From: Bradyrhizobium uaiense | GTDB lineage: Bacteria; Pseudomonadota; Alphaproteobacteria; Rhizobiales; Xanthobacteraceae | Reading direction: 5' to 3' | Length of the DNA stretch: 64,000 nt | Assembly: GCF_010811875.1 (NCBI RefSeq) | Contig: NZ_VKHP01000006.1 | Coordinates: forward strand, 1 to 64,000 | Part shown: positions 50,098-58,625 of the stretch, one piece after another | Layout of the letters: each line of letters starts with the position of its first letter | Numbering within the stretch: position 1 is the first letter of the stretch | Translations under genes and position numbers: made by a program | The notes under the pieces: model-generated | Told to the model about the DNA's origin: nothing | The model's database searches: none | The model's input: the letters and a program-made list of their open reading frames with translations, nothing else

Positions 50098-51108
50098 ATG
50101 TCCACTCCTACCAACACTTTCGGAACGGGCACTGCCGTCGGCAACCGCGAAGACCTGTCGGATATGATCTATCGTATCGATCCGACCGATACGCCGTTCA
50201 TGAGCGCGATCGACAAAACGAAGGCGTCCGCAGTCAACCATGAATGGCAGACGCAGGCTCTGTCTCAGCCCGACAACAACAACGCGCAGCTCGAGGGCGA
50301 CGATCCGGAGACCAACAACGCGCCGCCGACCGTGCGCCTGTCGAACGTCGCCCAGATTTCGTACAAGGTGGCGCGCGTCTCGGGTACCCAGCAGGCGGTT
50401 GACCACGCTGGCCGTGACAACGAGCTTGCGTATCAGGAAATGCTGCGCGGCCTCGAGCTCAAGCGTGACCTTGAGTACATCCTGCTCGGCAACCAGGCGA
50501 AGTCCACCGGCAACTATGTCGGCGCGATCCCCACGCCCGGCTCGCCGAATGCTCCGCGCTACACGGCCTCGGTGCTGTCGTGGATCATGACCAACACCTG
50601 GAAGAACTCGGCCGCTGGCGGCGCCGATCCCACGGCGGCTGACGGCACCGGCACGCGCACCGACGGTACGCAGGTCGCGTTCCGCGAAAACCAGCTCAAG
50701 GGCGTTCTGGCCTCGATCTGGACCAACGGTGGCAAGCCGAACATCATCATGACCGGCTCGTTCAACAAGCAGGTGTTTTCGACCTTCACCGGCCGCGCCA
50801 CGACCGTGCAGGAGAGCAAGAACAAGACCATTCAGGCGTCGGTTGACGCCTACGAGTCGGACTTCGGCAAGCTCAAGGTGGTCGCCAACCGCTTCCTGCG
50901 GAAGGACGCCAACAACAACGTTGGCCGTGACACGTTGGTGCTGGAAACCGGCAAGTGGGCCGTAGCCTACCTGAATGGCCGAAACATGATTTCGATCCCG
51001 CTGGCGAAAACCGGCGATTCGGATCGTCGTCAGATCCTCGCCGAATATGCGCTGGAGGCCCGCAACGAGAAGGCTTCCGGCGGCGTGTTCGATCTCACCG
51101 CAGCCTAA
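50098..51108 (+). CDS. Major capsid protein (DUF5309, SU10 type)
   Basis: 336 residues with the DUF5309 start TNTFGTGTAVGNREDLSDMI then YRIDPTDTPFMSAIDKTKA. Further family parts are QISYKVARVSGTQQAVDHAG and GLELKRDLEYILLGNQAKST. HK97-like fold expected. It follows the scaffold gene by 21 nt. Confidence 0.92.
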   Translation: MSTPTNTFGTGTAVGNREDLSDMIYRIDPTDTPFMSAIDKTKASAVNHEWQTQALSQPDNNNAQLEGDDPETNNAPPTVRLSNVAQISYKVARVSGTQQAVDHAGRDNELAYQEMLRGLELKRDLEYILLGNQAKSTGNYVGAIPTPGSPNAPRYTASVLSWIMTNTWKNSAAGGADPTAADGTGTRTDGTQVAFRENQLKGVLASIWTNGGKPNIIMTGSFNKQVFSTFTGRATTVQESKNKTIQASVDAYESDFGKLKVVANRFLRKDANNNVGRDTLVLETGKWAVAYLNGRNMISIPLAKTGDSDRRQILAEYALEARNEKASGGVFDLTAA

Positions 51109-51144
51109 TAGCCAGCCATACGACATCGAGAGGGGAACACACCT

Positions 51145-52182
51145 ATGACGAACTACTATGGCTATGGCTTTCCGGCCAACTTCCGCAACCTGATTGACGG
51201 TGGAGATTTCACCGTCAATCCGTGGCAGCGCGGTACGGCGTTCACCGGCATCGCGAACACTCTGACCTATACCGCCGATCGCTGGTTTGCGGTCGGTGGC
51301 GCGGCCTCGTCCATCAGCGTTTCGCGGGCGGCCGTGAGCGCTGTGCTGGGCTTCGCGCAGGCGCTCCAGTTCGGTCGAGCTGCGGCCAATACCAACACGG
51401 CCGTCATCTCGCTCGGTCAGGTGCTCGAATCGGCGGACGTCTACCGCCTGCAGGGCAAGCAGGTAACGCTGTCGTTCTGGGCTCTTGCCGGCGCGAATTG
51501 GTCGCCCGTCAACGGCAACCTCAACGTCCAGCTCAACACGGGCACCGGCGTAAACGAGGGGTCGGCGAGCATGATTGCCGGTACCTGGGCTGGCTACCAG
51601 TCGCGTCAGCTGCTCCCGAACCAGTCGGTGGCGCCGGCGGCGGGCTCGAACATCGCTCAGCCGATCGCGGCGACCTGGAAGCAGTATTCGTTCACTGGCG
51701 TGGTCCCGACCAACGCCAGCGAACTCGGCATCCAGCTCAACGCAACCCCGGTGGGCACCGCAGGCGCGGCCGATTACATCCAGATCATGGGTGTCCAGCT
51801 CGAGCTTGGTTCGGCGGCCTCGGTTTTCGAGGCGCGCGATATCCAAGTTGAGACGGAAATCTGCCAGCGCTATGCGTGGGTCACTCCCGAACCCGCAGCC
51901 GGCGTCATCGTCGGTTCGGGCATGAACACGGGCGCGGCCACGCAAGTGTTCTATATGGCGACGCCGGTGCAGATGTTCAAAGCGCCGACCGTTACCGTGA
52001 CTGCCGGTACCTTCAAGACCAACCAGGCCGGCACCGCGACCGCGACCGCCATCACCGCGGGCACCACCCACACCGTCAATGCCATCAGCATCAACGGCAA
52101 CTCGGCCGGCACTGCCGGGCAGGGCACGTTGCTGCAGGGTGGCGGCGGCGCGGGCTCCATCGTCGCAAGCGCTGATCTGTAA
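51145..52182 (+). CDS. Phage structural protein with carbohydrate-binding-like fold
   Basis: 345 residues, beta-rich: LIDGGDFTVNPWQRGTAFTG, then TADRWFAVGGAASSISVSRA and VTLSFWALAGANW. The middle resembles the jelly-roll CBM of phage tail/decoration proteins (SQVLESADVYRL-like, AADYIQIMGVQLELGSAAS). The C-terminal ~110 residues are a Thr/Gly-rich extension. It lies between the capsid and head-completion genes, so it may be a capsid decoration or fibre. Confidence 0.7.
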   Translation: MTNYYGYGFPANFRNLIDGGDFTVNPWQRGTAFTGIANTLTYTADRWFAVGGAASSISVSRAAVSAVLGFAQALQFGRAAANTNTAVISLGQVLESADVYRLQGKQVTLSFWALAGANWSPVNGNLNVQLNTGTGVNEGSASMIAGTWAGYQSRQLLPNQSVAPAAGSNIAQPIAATWKQYSFTGVVPTNASELGIQLNATPVGTAGAADYIQIMGVQLELGSAASVFEARDIQVETEICQRYAWVTPEPAAGVIVGSGMNTGAATQVFYMATPVQMFKAPTVTVTAGTFKTNQAGTATATAITAGTTHTVNAISINGNSAGTAGQGTLLQGGGGAGSIVASADL

Positions 52183-52192
52183 GGGGGACTGA

Positions 52193-52570
52193 ATGCCGCT
52201 TCCTGTTGATCGTCCGTTTTATGATGTTCCAGCCTACGCGGCCTCGGCATCGATCGGCGCTTCGCCGGTCGCTGCCGTCGCGGTCGCGCCGGTGGCTGGA
52301 TACATTCAGCGCGTCGTCGCGGCGCCCGGTGGCACCACCACGGGCACCATTACCGTGGCTGTCGGCGTGAACGGTGGCGCGGATATCGCCGCCGGCGCGT
52401 TGCAGCTTGCCCCCGGTGCTGGCTCTCGAAATGGTGCCGTCACCGAGATCCCGCTTGTCGGCAACTCTTCCGTCTACGTGAGTGAGGGTGATCTTATCAC
52501 CTTCACGCCGTCTGGCGGCGGTGGCGCCAACATTCCGGGTGCGTTCTTGGCCGTGATCCGGGCGATTTGA
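52193..52570 (+). CDS. Hypothetical phage structural protein
   Basis: 125 residues, Gly/Ala/Val-rich beta pattern (VAGYIQRVVAAPGGTTTGTI, GNSSVYVSEGDLITFTPSGG). Possibly a decoration protein or small fibre. Starts 10 nt after the previous gene. Confidence 0.65.
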   Translation: MPLPVDRPFYDVPAYAASASIGASPVAAVAVAPVAGYIQRVVAAPGGTTTGTITVAVGVNGGADIAAGALQLAPGAGSRNGAVTEIPLVGNSSVYVSEGDLITFTPSGGGGANIPGAFLAVIRAI

Positions 52571-52573
52571 CGC

Positions 52574-52876
52574 ATGTCGTTTTTCCCGAAACAGCCCGCA
52601 TCCCGCCAAGGCGTCGTTCAAAACGTCGCCTTCGGCGCGGCTTCAGCCCAGCTGCCGAACAAGTTCGGCAGCGAGACCTATCAGGTGCGCTTGGCCGCCA
52701 CCGGCGCCTGCTACTACGTCATCACCGAGTCGGCGTCGCCGACGGCGGCCACCGCGGCCAATGGCGCCTATCTTCCGGGCGGCGTCATTGAATATGTGAT
52801 CGTTAGCCCTGGCGAAACGCTGACCGTGATCCAGGCTTCTGCCGGGGGCACCCTCTCAGTGTGTGAGGTGTCCTGA
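52574..52876 (+). CDS. Hypothetical phage structural protein
   Basis: 100 residues, beta-rich with the stretch TGACYYVITESASPTAATAA and VIEYVIVSPGETLTVIQASA. This composition is usual in small head-decoration proteins of Rhizobiales phages. Starts 3 nt after the previous stop. Confidence 0.65.
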   Translation: MSFFPKQPASRQGVVQNVAFGAASAQLPNKFGSETYQVRLAATGACYYVITESASPTAATAANGAYLPGGVIEYVIVSPGETLTVIQASAGGTLSVCEVS

Positions 52877-52879
52877 CGC

Positions 52880-53197
52880 ATGAGCGAGCTCCGCACCCGC
52901 TTTCATCTGGATAGCAACGGCCAGGATCTGGCCATCGAGAGCATCCAGGACGTCGAGCCCATCTTGCAGTGGAACCAGGAAGCGCGCCGCGATGAGCAGC
53001 GCAGCGATTGGGGCCGTCACGTCGCGCGCATCCCGAATGTGATCTACGTGAAGTGGCTCAACGAAGAGCATGCTCGGGGAAACATCAACCTTCGGCTCTT
53101 TACCGAAGAATTTGACCAGATCGTGCAGAAGAAGCTCCAGGATCCGGAGTGGATCTACCTACGCACCGATCGGCCAGCTTTGCAGGTTGGTTGGTAG
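52880..53197 (+). CDS. Hypothetical phage protein
   Basis: 105 residues: RTRFHLDSNGQDLAIESIQD then ILQWNQEARRDEQRSDWGRH and a charged end. It contains a short HxxRRxxxQ-like helix. Similar proteins sit before the adaptor gene in podoviruses. Its stop overlaps the GTG of the adaptor gene (TAGTG). Confidence 0.65.
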   Translation: MSELRTRFHLDSNGQDLAIESIQDVEPILQWNQEARRDEQRSDWGRHVARIPNVIYVKWLNEEHARGNINLRLFTEEFDQIVQKKLQDPEWIYLRTDRPALQVGW

Positions 53198-53859
53198 TGG
53201 CCCTGATCGTCGACAATCCATCACTACAATCGGCCGTCACCGAGTATCTTGCGCGCGATCAGGACGCCATCCTGATTGCGCGCATACCCACGTTCATCCA
53301 GCTCTTCGAAGCGAAGATGAACCGCAGCTTGTTTGTGCGGCAAATGGAGTCGCGCGTCACGGCGGTCACCAACCCGACACAGACCGAGCCTGAATTTATC
53401 GCTCTGCCCGCCGATTTTCAGTCAATGCGACGCATGCGCCTGACTGTAGGCGCGGCCGTTGGTAAGCCGTTCCTCGAGTACAAATCCAACCAGCAAATGG
53501 ATGAGTACAAATTGAGTATCGCTGGAACGCCAGCACAGCCGCAATTCTTCACGATCTTCGGTAACGAAATCGAGCTCGGGCCGGGGCCGGACGCCGTTTA
53601 CACCGTCGAGATGGTTTACCGGCAGAACATTCCAGCCTTGGCGACAAACAATACGAATTGGCTGCTGACGCTCGCGCCGGACATCTACCTCTATGGCGCC
53701 CTCATGGAAGCCGCGCCGTACATCAAGGAAGACGCGCGCATTCAAACGTGGGGCGCAGGCCTGGCGTCGGCGCTCGGTGACCTTAACCAGCTCGGCCTAA
53801 CCTCGGCGTTCAACGCCGGGCCACTCACTGTGCGGCCCGCTGGTCTCAAGATTTGGTGA
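53197..53859 (+). CDS. Head-tail adaptor protein
   Basis: 220 residues from a GTG at 53197. The pattern SLQSAVTEYLARDQDAILIA, RIPTFIQLFEAKMNRSLFVR, then ALPADFQSMRRMRL and IELGPGPDAVYTVEMVYRQ is the phage adaptor (gp4/gp6-like) form seen in podoviruses. It connects the portal with the tail. The C-terminus ends with an alpha-helical segment (GLASALGDLNQLGL). Confidence 0.8.
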   Translation: MALIVDNPSLQSAVTEYLARDQDAILIARIPTFIQLFEAKMNRSLFVRQMESRVTAVTNPTQTEPEFIALPADFQSMRRMRLTVGAAVGKPFLEYKSNQQMDEYKLSIAGTPAQPQFFTIFGNEIELGPGPDAVYTVEMVYRQNIPALATNNTNWLLTLAPDIYLYGALMEAAPYIKEDARIQTWGAGLASALGDLNQLGLTSAFNAGPLTVRPAGLKIW

Positions 53860-53862
53860 AGC

Positions 53863-54282
53863 ATGGCGGCATTTAACAAATTCAACCAGTTTGTGGCTGA
53901 CGTCGCGACCGGCGTCCACAACCTCAATTCGAACGCCCTCAAGATCTTGCTGAGCAACACGTTGCCGGTCGCAACCAACACGGTGAAGGCGAACATCACC
54001 GAGATTGCGGCCGGCAACGGCTATGTTGCAGGCGGCGGGGCGGCGGCCTTCGTGTCCGGCGCCCAGACGAGCGGTCTCTACAAGCTTGTTCTTTCGCCGG
54101 TAGCGTGGACGGCGGCGGGCGGTTCGATCGGCCCGTTTGAGTACGCCGTTCTCTACAACTCGACGCCCGCGAACGGCAACCTCATCGGTTGGTGGGACTA
54201 TGGGACCGCCATCACGCTCACCAATGGCAACACCTTCACGGTGGCGCTCGATCAGACCAACGGCGTTCTGACGCTGCAATAG
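53863..54282 (+). CDS. Phage structural protein, hypothetical
   Basis: 139 residues, beta-rich: NKFNQFVADVATGVHNLNSN, then AGNGYVAGGGAAAFVSGAQT and GPFEYAVLYNSTPANGNLIG. Such proteins are commonly found in tail modules of rhizobial phages, often annotated only as hypothetical. Four bases separate it from the preceding gene. Confidence 0.7.
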   Translation: MAAFNKFNQFVADVATGVHNLNSNALKILLSNTLPVATNTVKANITEIAAGNGYVAGGGAAAFVSGAQTSGLYKLVLSPVAWTAAGGSIGPFEYAVLYNSTPANGNLIGWWDYGTAITLTNGNTFTVALDQTNGVLTLQ

Positions 54283-54289
54283 GTGTAAG

Positions 54290-55093
54290 ATGGCTGCTTG
54301 GCTCGATGCTTGCCGTTTCGTTCCGGCCGCTGGCGGAACGACGGATTGGACCTATTCAACGACTGTGCAGGGCTATCAGAGCCCTGCGGCGGCCGGCGTC
54401 GTCAATGGACGCGCGTACAAATATCGCGCGGAAAGCTCAGATCTGACGCAGTGGGAGATGGGTGAGGGGACGTATAACACGTCCACCGGGGTTCTCTCGC
54501 GAACGACGGTGCTGTTTAACTCGCTTGGGACTACAGCAAAGGTGAACTTCACGGCGGCGCCGCAGGTGGCGGTGATCGCGCTCAAGGAAGATTTGATCTC
54601 GATCGAAGAGGCGAATTCCTTCACCACAGCGCAGCAGAAGCAGGCAAGGCAGAACATCGGCGCCGACAGTGGCGTTTTTGTAGCTGATCGGAACGGCACC
54701 AATCAGACCGGTTTGACCGCAGGCGCGAACAACAAGGTCGCGTTCAACAACAAGGTAAAGGACGCAAACGGCTGGTTCGATGCCGTCACCAACTACCGCT
54801 ATACGCCGCTGATCGCGGGAACGTACCTGGTGGCGCTCAACGTGGCTACGACGAATGGCACCAGCGGAGAAACGTGCCAAGCCGTGATCTACAAGAACGG
54901 CGCATCCGTGAAGGTTGGCCCGTATATGAGCGCGACGAGCGCGGCTGGCTATCAGTCGCAGATTGTCGCGGCTGTCGCGATGAACGGTTCAACCGACTAC
55001 CTTGAATTCTATGTGTACGCGCCAGCGGCCATCACGACGTTGACCGGTGCCACGACGGTCACCAACGTTCAAGCTTACCGCATCGGGGATTGA
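54290..55093 (+). CDS. Phage tail/fibre-like protein
   Basis: 267 residues. The first 90 residues (QGYQSPAAAGVVNGRAYKYR, TQWEMGEGTYNTSTGVLSRT) are a tail-spike-type N-terminal domain; then a helical link (TTAQQKQARQNIGADSGVFV); then a C1q/TNF-like beta domain (YRYTPLIAGTYLVALNVATT, SGETCQAVIYKNGASVKVGP). This layout suits a receptor-binding or fibre component. Confidence 0.7.
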   Translation: MAAWLDACRFVPAAGGTTDWTYSTTVQGYQSPAAAGVVNGRAYKYRAESSDLTQWEMGEGTYNTSTGVLSRTTVLFNSLGTTAKVNFTAAPQVAVIALKEDLISIEEANSFTTAQQKQARQNIGADSGVFVADRNGTNQTGLTAGANNKVAFNNKVKDANGWFDAVTNYRYTPLIAGTYLVALNVATTNGTSGETCQAVIYKNGASVKVGPYMSATSAAGYQSQIVAAVAMNGSTDYLEFYVYAPAAITTLTGATTVTNVQAYRIGD

Positions 55094-55094
55094 T

Positions 55095-55520
55095 ATGGCC
55101 TTCCAGCCAGAGCAGTTCGTTGCGGCGGTTCAAAGCCTCCGCCCTGGCCTCATGCCGCGCGTTGATTTCGACGTCTCCAATGACGGTTCTGGCCCGGTAA
55201 TTTCCGGGTGGTATCGCGCCGACGTGGCGCAGCCGACGCAAGCTCAGATCGAGGCTGTAGACACCGATGCGCTGAAGGCGCCGGAGAGCGTGCTGCCGCA
55301 AGACCTGATGGCGCAGTTTACCGCGGATGACATGGGAAAAATTCAGACGGCGATCGCGTCGAGCCCGGCAAACTCACTGTTGTGGTATGCGATGGTGGCC
55401 CAACGTGACCCGATGTGGGTGACGAACGCGCGCTTTCTGGCTGGCTGGACTGCTCTGGTCAACATCCTCGGATCCCCCCGCATGTCGCAGATTGCATCGG
55501 CGTTGAACGTGACGGTGTAG
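55095..55520 (+). CDS. Phage tail-associated protein, hypothetical
   Basis: 141 residues from the ATG at 55095, adjacent to the fibre-like gene. It has an N-terminal domain (FVAAVQSLRPGLMPRVDFDV, SGWYRADVAQPTQAQIEAVD), reminiscent of XkdW/tail-assembly proteins, and a helical end. The exact role is unknown. Confidence 0.55.
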   Translation: MAFQPEQFVAAVQSLRPGLMPRVDFDVSNDGSGPVISGWYRADVAQPTQAQIEAVDTDALKAPESVLPQDLMAQFTADDMGKIQTAIASSPANSLLWYAMVAQRDPMWVTNARFLAGWTALVNILGSPRMSQIASALNVTV

Positions 55521-55521
55521 A

Positions 55522-56190
55522 ATGTCGCTGCTCGGCTTTGACGCGGTCGGAAGGCGGGCTCTCGGACAGCTGCCGGCCTCGTCCTATGTCTACCTTCCTG
55601 CGATCTCAGGGGCGTTTACCGAGGGCGGCGTAGCCGCGCTATTCAGCACGAGCGTTCCAGCGATCGGACAGGCATTCACTTTTAATGGCATCGCGGCACC
55701 ATTTCAGATCGGTGAGGCCGCGAACGTTGGCGCGTTCGCTTTTACTGGCATCGTTGCGGCCTTCACGGTTTCCGAGGCCGCAATCACGGGTGGTTTTGTC
55801 CTTACCGGCGTTCCGGCAAATGACATCACGATGGAGCCGACGCTCCCCGCCGTTTTTTCTTTCGGGTCTCCTGCGGCGCCACTCGTAGTCGCGGTCACGC
55901 CAGCGGCCGGCGCATACGCGCTTTCTGGCATCTCGGCGGGCTATACGAGAGATTTCATCAACTGGCTTCCGTCCGGAAAGCCGAGTGGGCCATGGGCGAC
56001 ACAAGCGCAACCAGCAGGGTCTAAACTAGCCCCGGACACCCGACAATTCTTCACCACGGATGTGGGGATGCTCGGCGTCGGCGCGCGACGGGGGCCGCAA
56101 ACCGTGAGCATGTGGACTGCATCCGCTCAGCCCTCTAACCGTTGGACGGTTGATCCCGCTCAACAGATCTTGCCGCCGGTGACTGGATAA
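55522..56190 (+). CDS. Repeat-containing phage structural protein
   Basis: 222 residues. Residues 30-145 comprise about six repeats of some 20 residues with the pattern GxFxFxGxxAxF (GQAFTFNGIAAPF, GAFAFTGIVAAF, GGFVLTGVPAND, GAYALSGISAGY). The C-terminus is different (QTVSMWTASAQPSNRWTVDP). It is probably a beta-structured tail or fibre component. Coupled with the next gene (1-nt overlap). Confidence 0.6.
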   Translation: MSLLGFDAVGRRALGQLPASSYVYLPAISGAFTEGGVAALFSTSVPAIGQAFTFNGIAAPFQIGEAANVGAFAFTGIVAAFTVSEAAITGGFVLTGVPANDITMEPTLPAVFSFGSPAAPLVVAVTPAAGAYALSGISAGYTRDFINWLPSGKPSGPWATQAQPAGSKLAPDTRQFFTTDVGMLGVGARRGPQTVSMWTASAQPSNRWTVDPAQQILPPVTG

Positions 56191-57920
56191 TGTCCATCGT
56201 TCGCGCTGCCGAGTATCGCCCTGACGTCAGCGACTTCGGCGGCATGTCAACGAAGAACATCCGCAACGTGACGCCGCAGGGCGACGGCTACGGGCCGTTC
56301 CCGGCCTTTGTGCCGTATGCGAGCAAGCTCCCGGGGCCATGTCGGGGTGCCTTCTATGCGCTGAAATTCGACGGGAGCGTGGTGACGTTCGCCGCGACCG
56401 CGACGAAGCTCTACCAGCTCAACAACACGAATTTCACCTGGACGGACGTGTCCGCAGGCGGCTCGAGCTATGCCTCGGTCGGGACCACGGCGCAGTGGCA
56501 GTTTGCACAGACCGGGAGCCTGGTTTTCGCGACGCAGGCCAATGTGGTGTTGCAGGTATTCGACCTTTCGTCCGCGACGCAGTTTAGCGCGGCGCTCGGC
56601 TCGCCGCCGCAGGCCGCCTATGTGACGGTCATCGGCGGCTTCCTCGTGCTGTCAGGGCTACTCTCGACCCCCTACCGCATCATGTGGTCCGGGCTCTACA
56701 GCTTCAATGCGGCGCAGAGCTGGACCGCCGGCGTCAATTCATCCGACTTCCAGGACTTCACGGACGGCGGCATTGTGCGCGGCGTCGCCGGCGGCGATCA
56801 GTCCGGTGTCATCTTCCAGGATCAGATCATCCGCTCGATGGCCTACGTGGCGGGGTCTCCGCTCATCTTTCAAATCGAGAAGATCGCGGAGGGGCTCGGC
56901 CTGTTCGCGCCGTATTCGATCATCAAGCACAGCGGCAGCATTTATTTTTACGCGACGCAGGGCTTCTACAAGATTTCGCCTGGCGGCCCGCCGCTGCCGA
57001 TCGGCCGCGAGCGCGTCAACCGGACCTTTCTCGCCAATCTCGACGCGAGCAACTTGCAATTGTTCATGGGAACGGCTGACCCGCGCAGCTCGCGCATCTA
57101 TTGGGCCTATCGGTCCACGTCCGGATCCGCTGGCCTATACGACATGCTTCTGGGCTATGATGAGGTGCTTGACCGATTTTTCCCGGTCGCATCGTCTGGC
57201 GAATTCCTGCTCGGGATCTCGCAATCGGGTGTCACGCTCGAGCAGCTCGACGCGCTCGCGCCGACGCCGCTGACCATCACGGGCGCGGCGAACAACGGCT
57301 CTGGCGCGATCCGGCTGACGCTGAGCGCCGAGAGCAACGCGAGCTTCTCAATTCTCGGTCAGCCGTTTATCCGAGTTTACAACGTGGTGGGAACCACGGA
57401 AGCCAACAATACGACCGCAAATCCGAATTGGGCATTCACCGTCATCGATTCGACCCATATCGACCTCGTCGGGTCGACCTTCACTAACGCTTATGTCAGC
57501 GGGGGCCAGATCGGCGGTTCGGTGGACGCCATGACGCTCTCGCTTGACGATTATCCGTCGTCACTTGAGCCGCAGCTCGGGCAATTCGACGCGACCAACG
57601 CGCTCGGGTTCTTCTCAGGCGTGCCGCTGGAGGCAACGATTGACAGCGCCGAGGAGAGCGGAGACGGCACGCGGCTCACGGCGTGCGGCTTTGTGCCGGT
57701 CACCGATGCGGCCAACGTGTTCTGCCGCTATGTGTACCGGGACACGCTGCAGGCTACGCCGATCGTCGGGACAGAGCAGGCCCTCAGCACGCGAACTGGC
57801 CGATTCGACCAAATGCGAGACGCGCGGTTTATCCGCTTCCGCGGGCGCATCCCTGCGGGCGCGAACTGGACCTATTACGCCGGCGTCACCCCTGACGTGA
57901 TTGCGGGGGGCGCCATTTGA
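56190..57920 (+). CDS. Tail-hub/DNA-stabilisation protein (P22 gp10-like)
   Basis: 576 residues, beta-propeller-like: VRAAEYRPDVSDFGGMSTKN then NVTPQGDGYGPFPAFVPYAS and VIFQDQIIRSMAYVAGSPLI. The C-terminal third is beta-rich with an Ig-like insertion (TPLTITGAANNGSGAIRLTL). The pattern fits packaged-DNA stabilisation proteins of podoviruses, which plug the portal. The assignment is by resemblance and position. Confidence 0.65.
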   Translation: MSIVRAAEYRPDVSDFGGMSTKNIRNVTPQGDGYGPFPAFVPYASKLPGPCRGAFYALKFDGSVVTFAATATKLYQLNNTNFTWTDVSAGGSSYASVGTTAQWQFAQTGSLVFATQANVVLQVFDLSSATQFSAALGSPPQAAYVTVIGGFLVLSGLLSTPYRIMWSGLYSFNAAQSWTAGVNSSDFQDFTDGGIVRGVAGGDQSGVIFQDQIIRSMAYVAGSPLIFQIEKIAEGLGLFAPYSIIKHSGSIYFYATQGFYKISPGGPPLPIGRERVNRTFLANLDASNLQLFMGTADPRSSRIYWAYRSTSGSAGLYDMLLGYDEVLDRFFPVASSGEFLLGISQSGVTLEQLDALAPTPLTITGAANNGSGAIRLTLSAESNASFSILGQPFIRVYNVVGTTEANNTTANPNWAFTVIDSTHIDLVGSTFTNAYVSGGQIGGSVDAMTLSLDDYPSSLEPQLGQFDATNALGFFSGVPLEATIDSAEESGDGTRLTACGFVPVTDAANVFCRYVYRDTLQATPIVGTEQALSTRTGRFDQMRDARFIRFRGRIPAGANWTYYAGVTPDVIAGGAI

Positions 57921-58231
57921 CCGTCTATCTGCCAGGTCTCAACGAGACGGACCTGAAGAAAATCATTCGCGCGGTGCACGAGCTCGGCTCGGGGCGCTCC
58001 AACGCGATCGGGACTGTTACGCTCGCGGTCAGTGCGACTTCCACAACCGTTCTGGATCAGAATTGCGCCGCCGGATCGGCCATCATCTTGATGCCGCAGA
58101 CCAGCGACGCCGCAGCGGCTATCTCCACCACCTATATTCCAGCTGCCACGGTGCAGAATGGAAGCTTTGTGGTGCAACACGCTAGCAACACGCTAGCGGA
58201 TCGGACGTTCACCTATGCCATCCAGGGCTAG
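57917..58231 (+). CDS. Hypothetical phage structural protein
   Basis: 104 residues, overlapping the previous gene by 4 nt. The N-terminal helix TDLKKIIRAVHELGSGRSNA and the beta-rich rest (AGSAIILMPQTSDAAAAIST) suggest a small fibre or head-closure protein. It contains the GCTAGC pair at 58181, which encodes ASNTLA. Confidence 0.65.
   Translation: MTVYLPGLNETDLKKIIRAVHELGSGRSNAIGTVTLAVSATSTTVLDQNCAAGSAIILMPQTSDAAAAISTTYIPAATVQNGSFVVQHASNTLADRTFTYAIQG
58181..58197. repeat. GCTAGC pair at 11-bp spacing inside a gene
   Basis: GCTAGC at 58181 and 58192 with spacer AACAC. The same bases AACAC also precede the first unit. It encodes ASNTLA near the end of the protein at 57917-58231. A similar pair at 63732 encodes ASTTLA. 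Confidence 0.75.
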
Positions 58232-58625
58232 GCTGGCCTGCGTCGCGCCGTCGATGGTCTCCGACGTGTGGCCCCTCGCGCGGGCCCTCATCAAGAGCGC
58301 GTCCGAAAAAACCGGTCTAGGCGATTTCGAGCGCACCGAGCGTGAGGTGCTGGCTGGGCTGCAATTGCTCTGGCTCGCCCATGACGGCAGCAAGATCGAG
58401 GCCGCTGCCGTGACGCAGCTCGTTGTTGAGGCCGGCCGCAAGCTATGCGTTTTGGTTGCCTGCGGTGGTGACGGGCGAGATCGCTGGTTGCCGCTCATCG
58501 AAGGGATCGAGAGTTACGCCCGCGATGAGGGTTGTGCAGCGATGCTGATCGGAGGGCGCCCGGGCTGGCAACGTGTCCTCAGTGGCTATGCCGTAAAGTC
58601 TGTCGTGCTGGAAAAGGGGCTTTAA
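58215..58625 (+). CDS. GNAT-like/T7 gp13-type internal virion protein
   Basis: 136 residues, overlapping the preceding gene by 17 nt. The C-terminal part, KLCVLVACGGDGRDRWLPLI, YARDEGCAAMLIGGRPGWQR and VLSGYAVKSVVLEKGL, looks like the GNAT acetyltransferase fold shared with podovirus gp13-like proteins. Whether it is catalytic is unclear. Ends at a taATG junction with the next gene. Confidence 0.65.
   Translation: MPSRARLACVAPSMVSDVWPLARALIKSASEKTGLGDFERTEREVLAGLQLLWLAHDGSKIEAAAVTQLVVEAGRKLCVLVACGGDGRDRWLPLIEGIESYARDEGCAAMLIGGRPGWQRVLSGYAVKSVVLEKGL

Noticed and set aside
48838-52071. 1077-residue minus-strand ORF over scaffold and capsid genes
   Set aside because: Antisense shadow produced by GC-rich codons; the plus strand encodes recognisable scaffold and DUF5309 capsid proteins.
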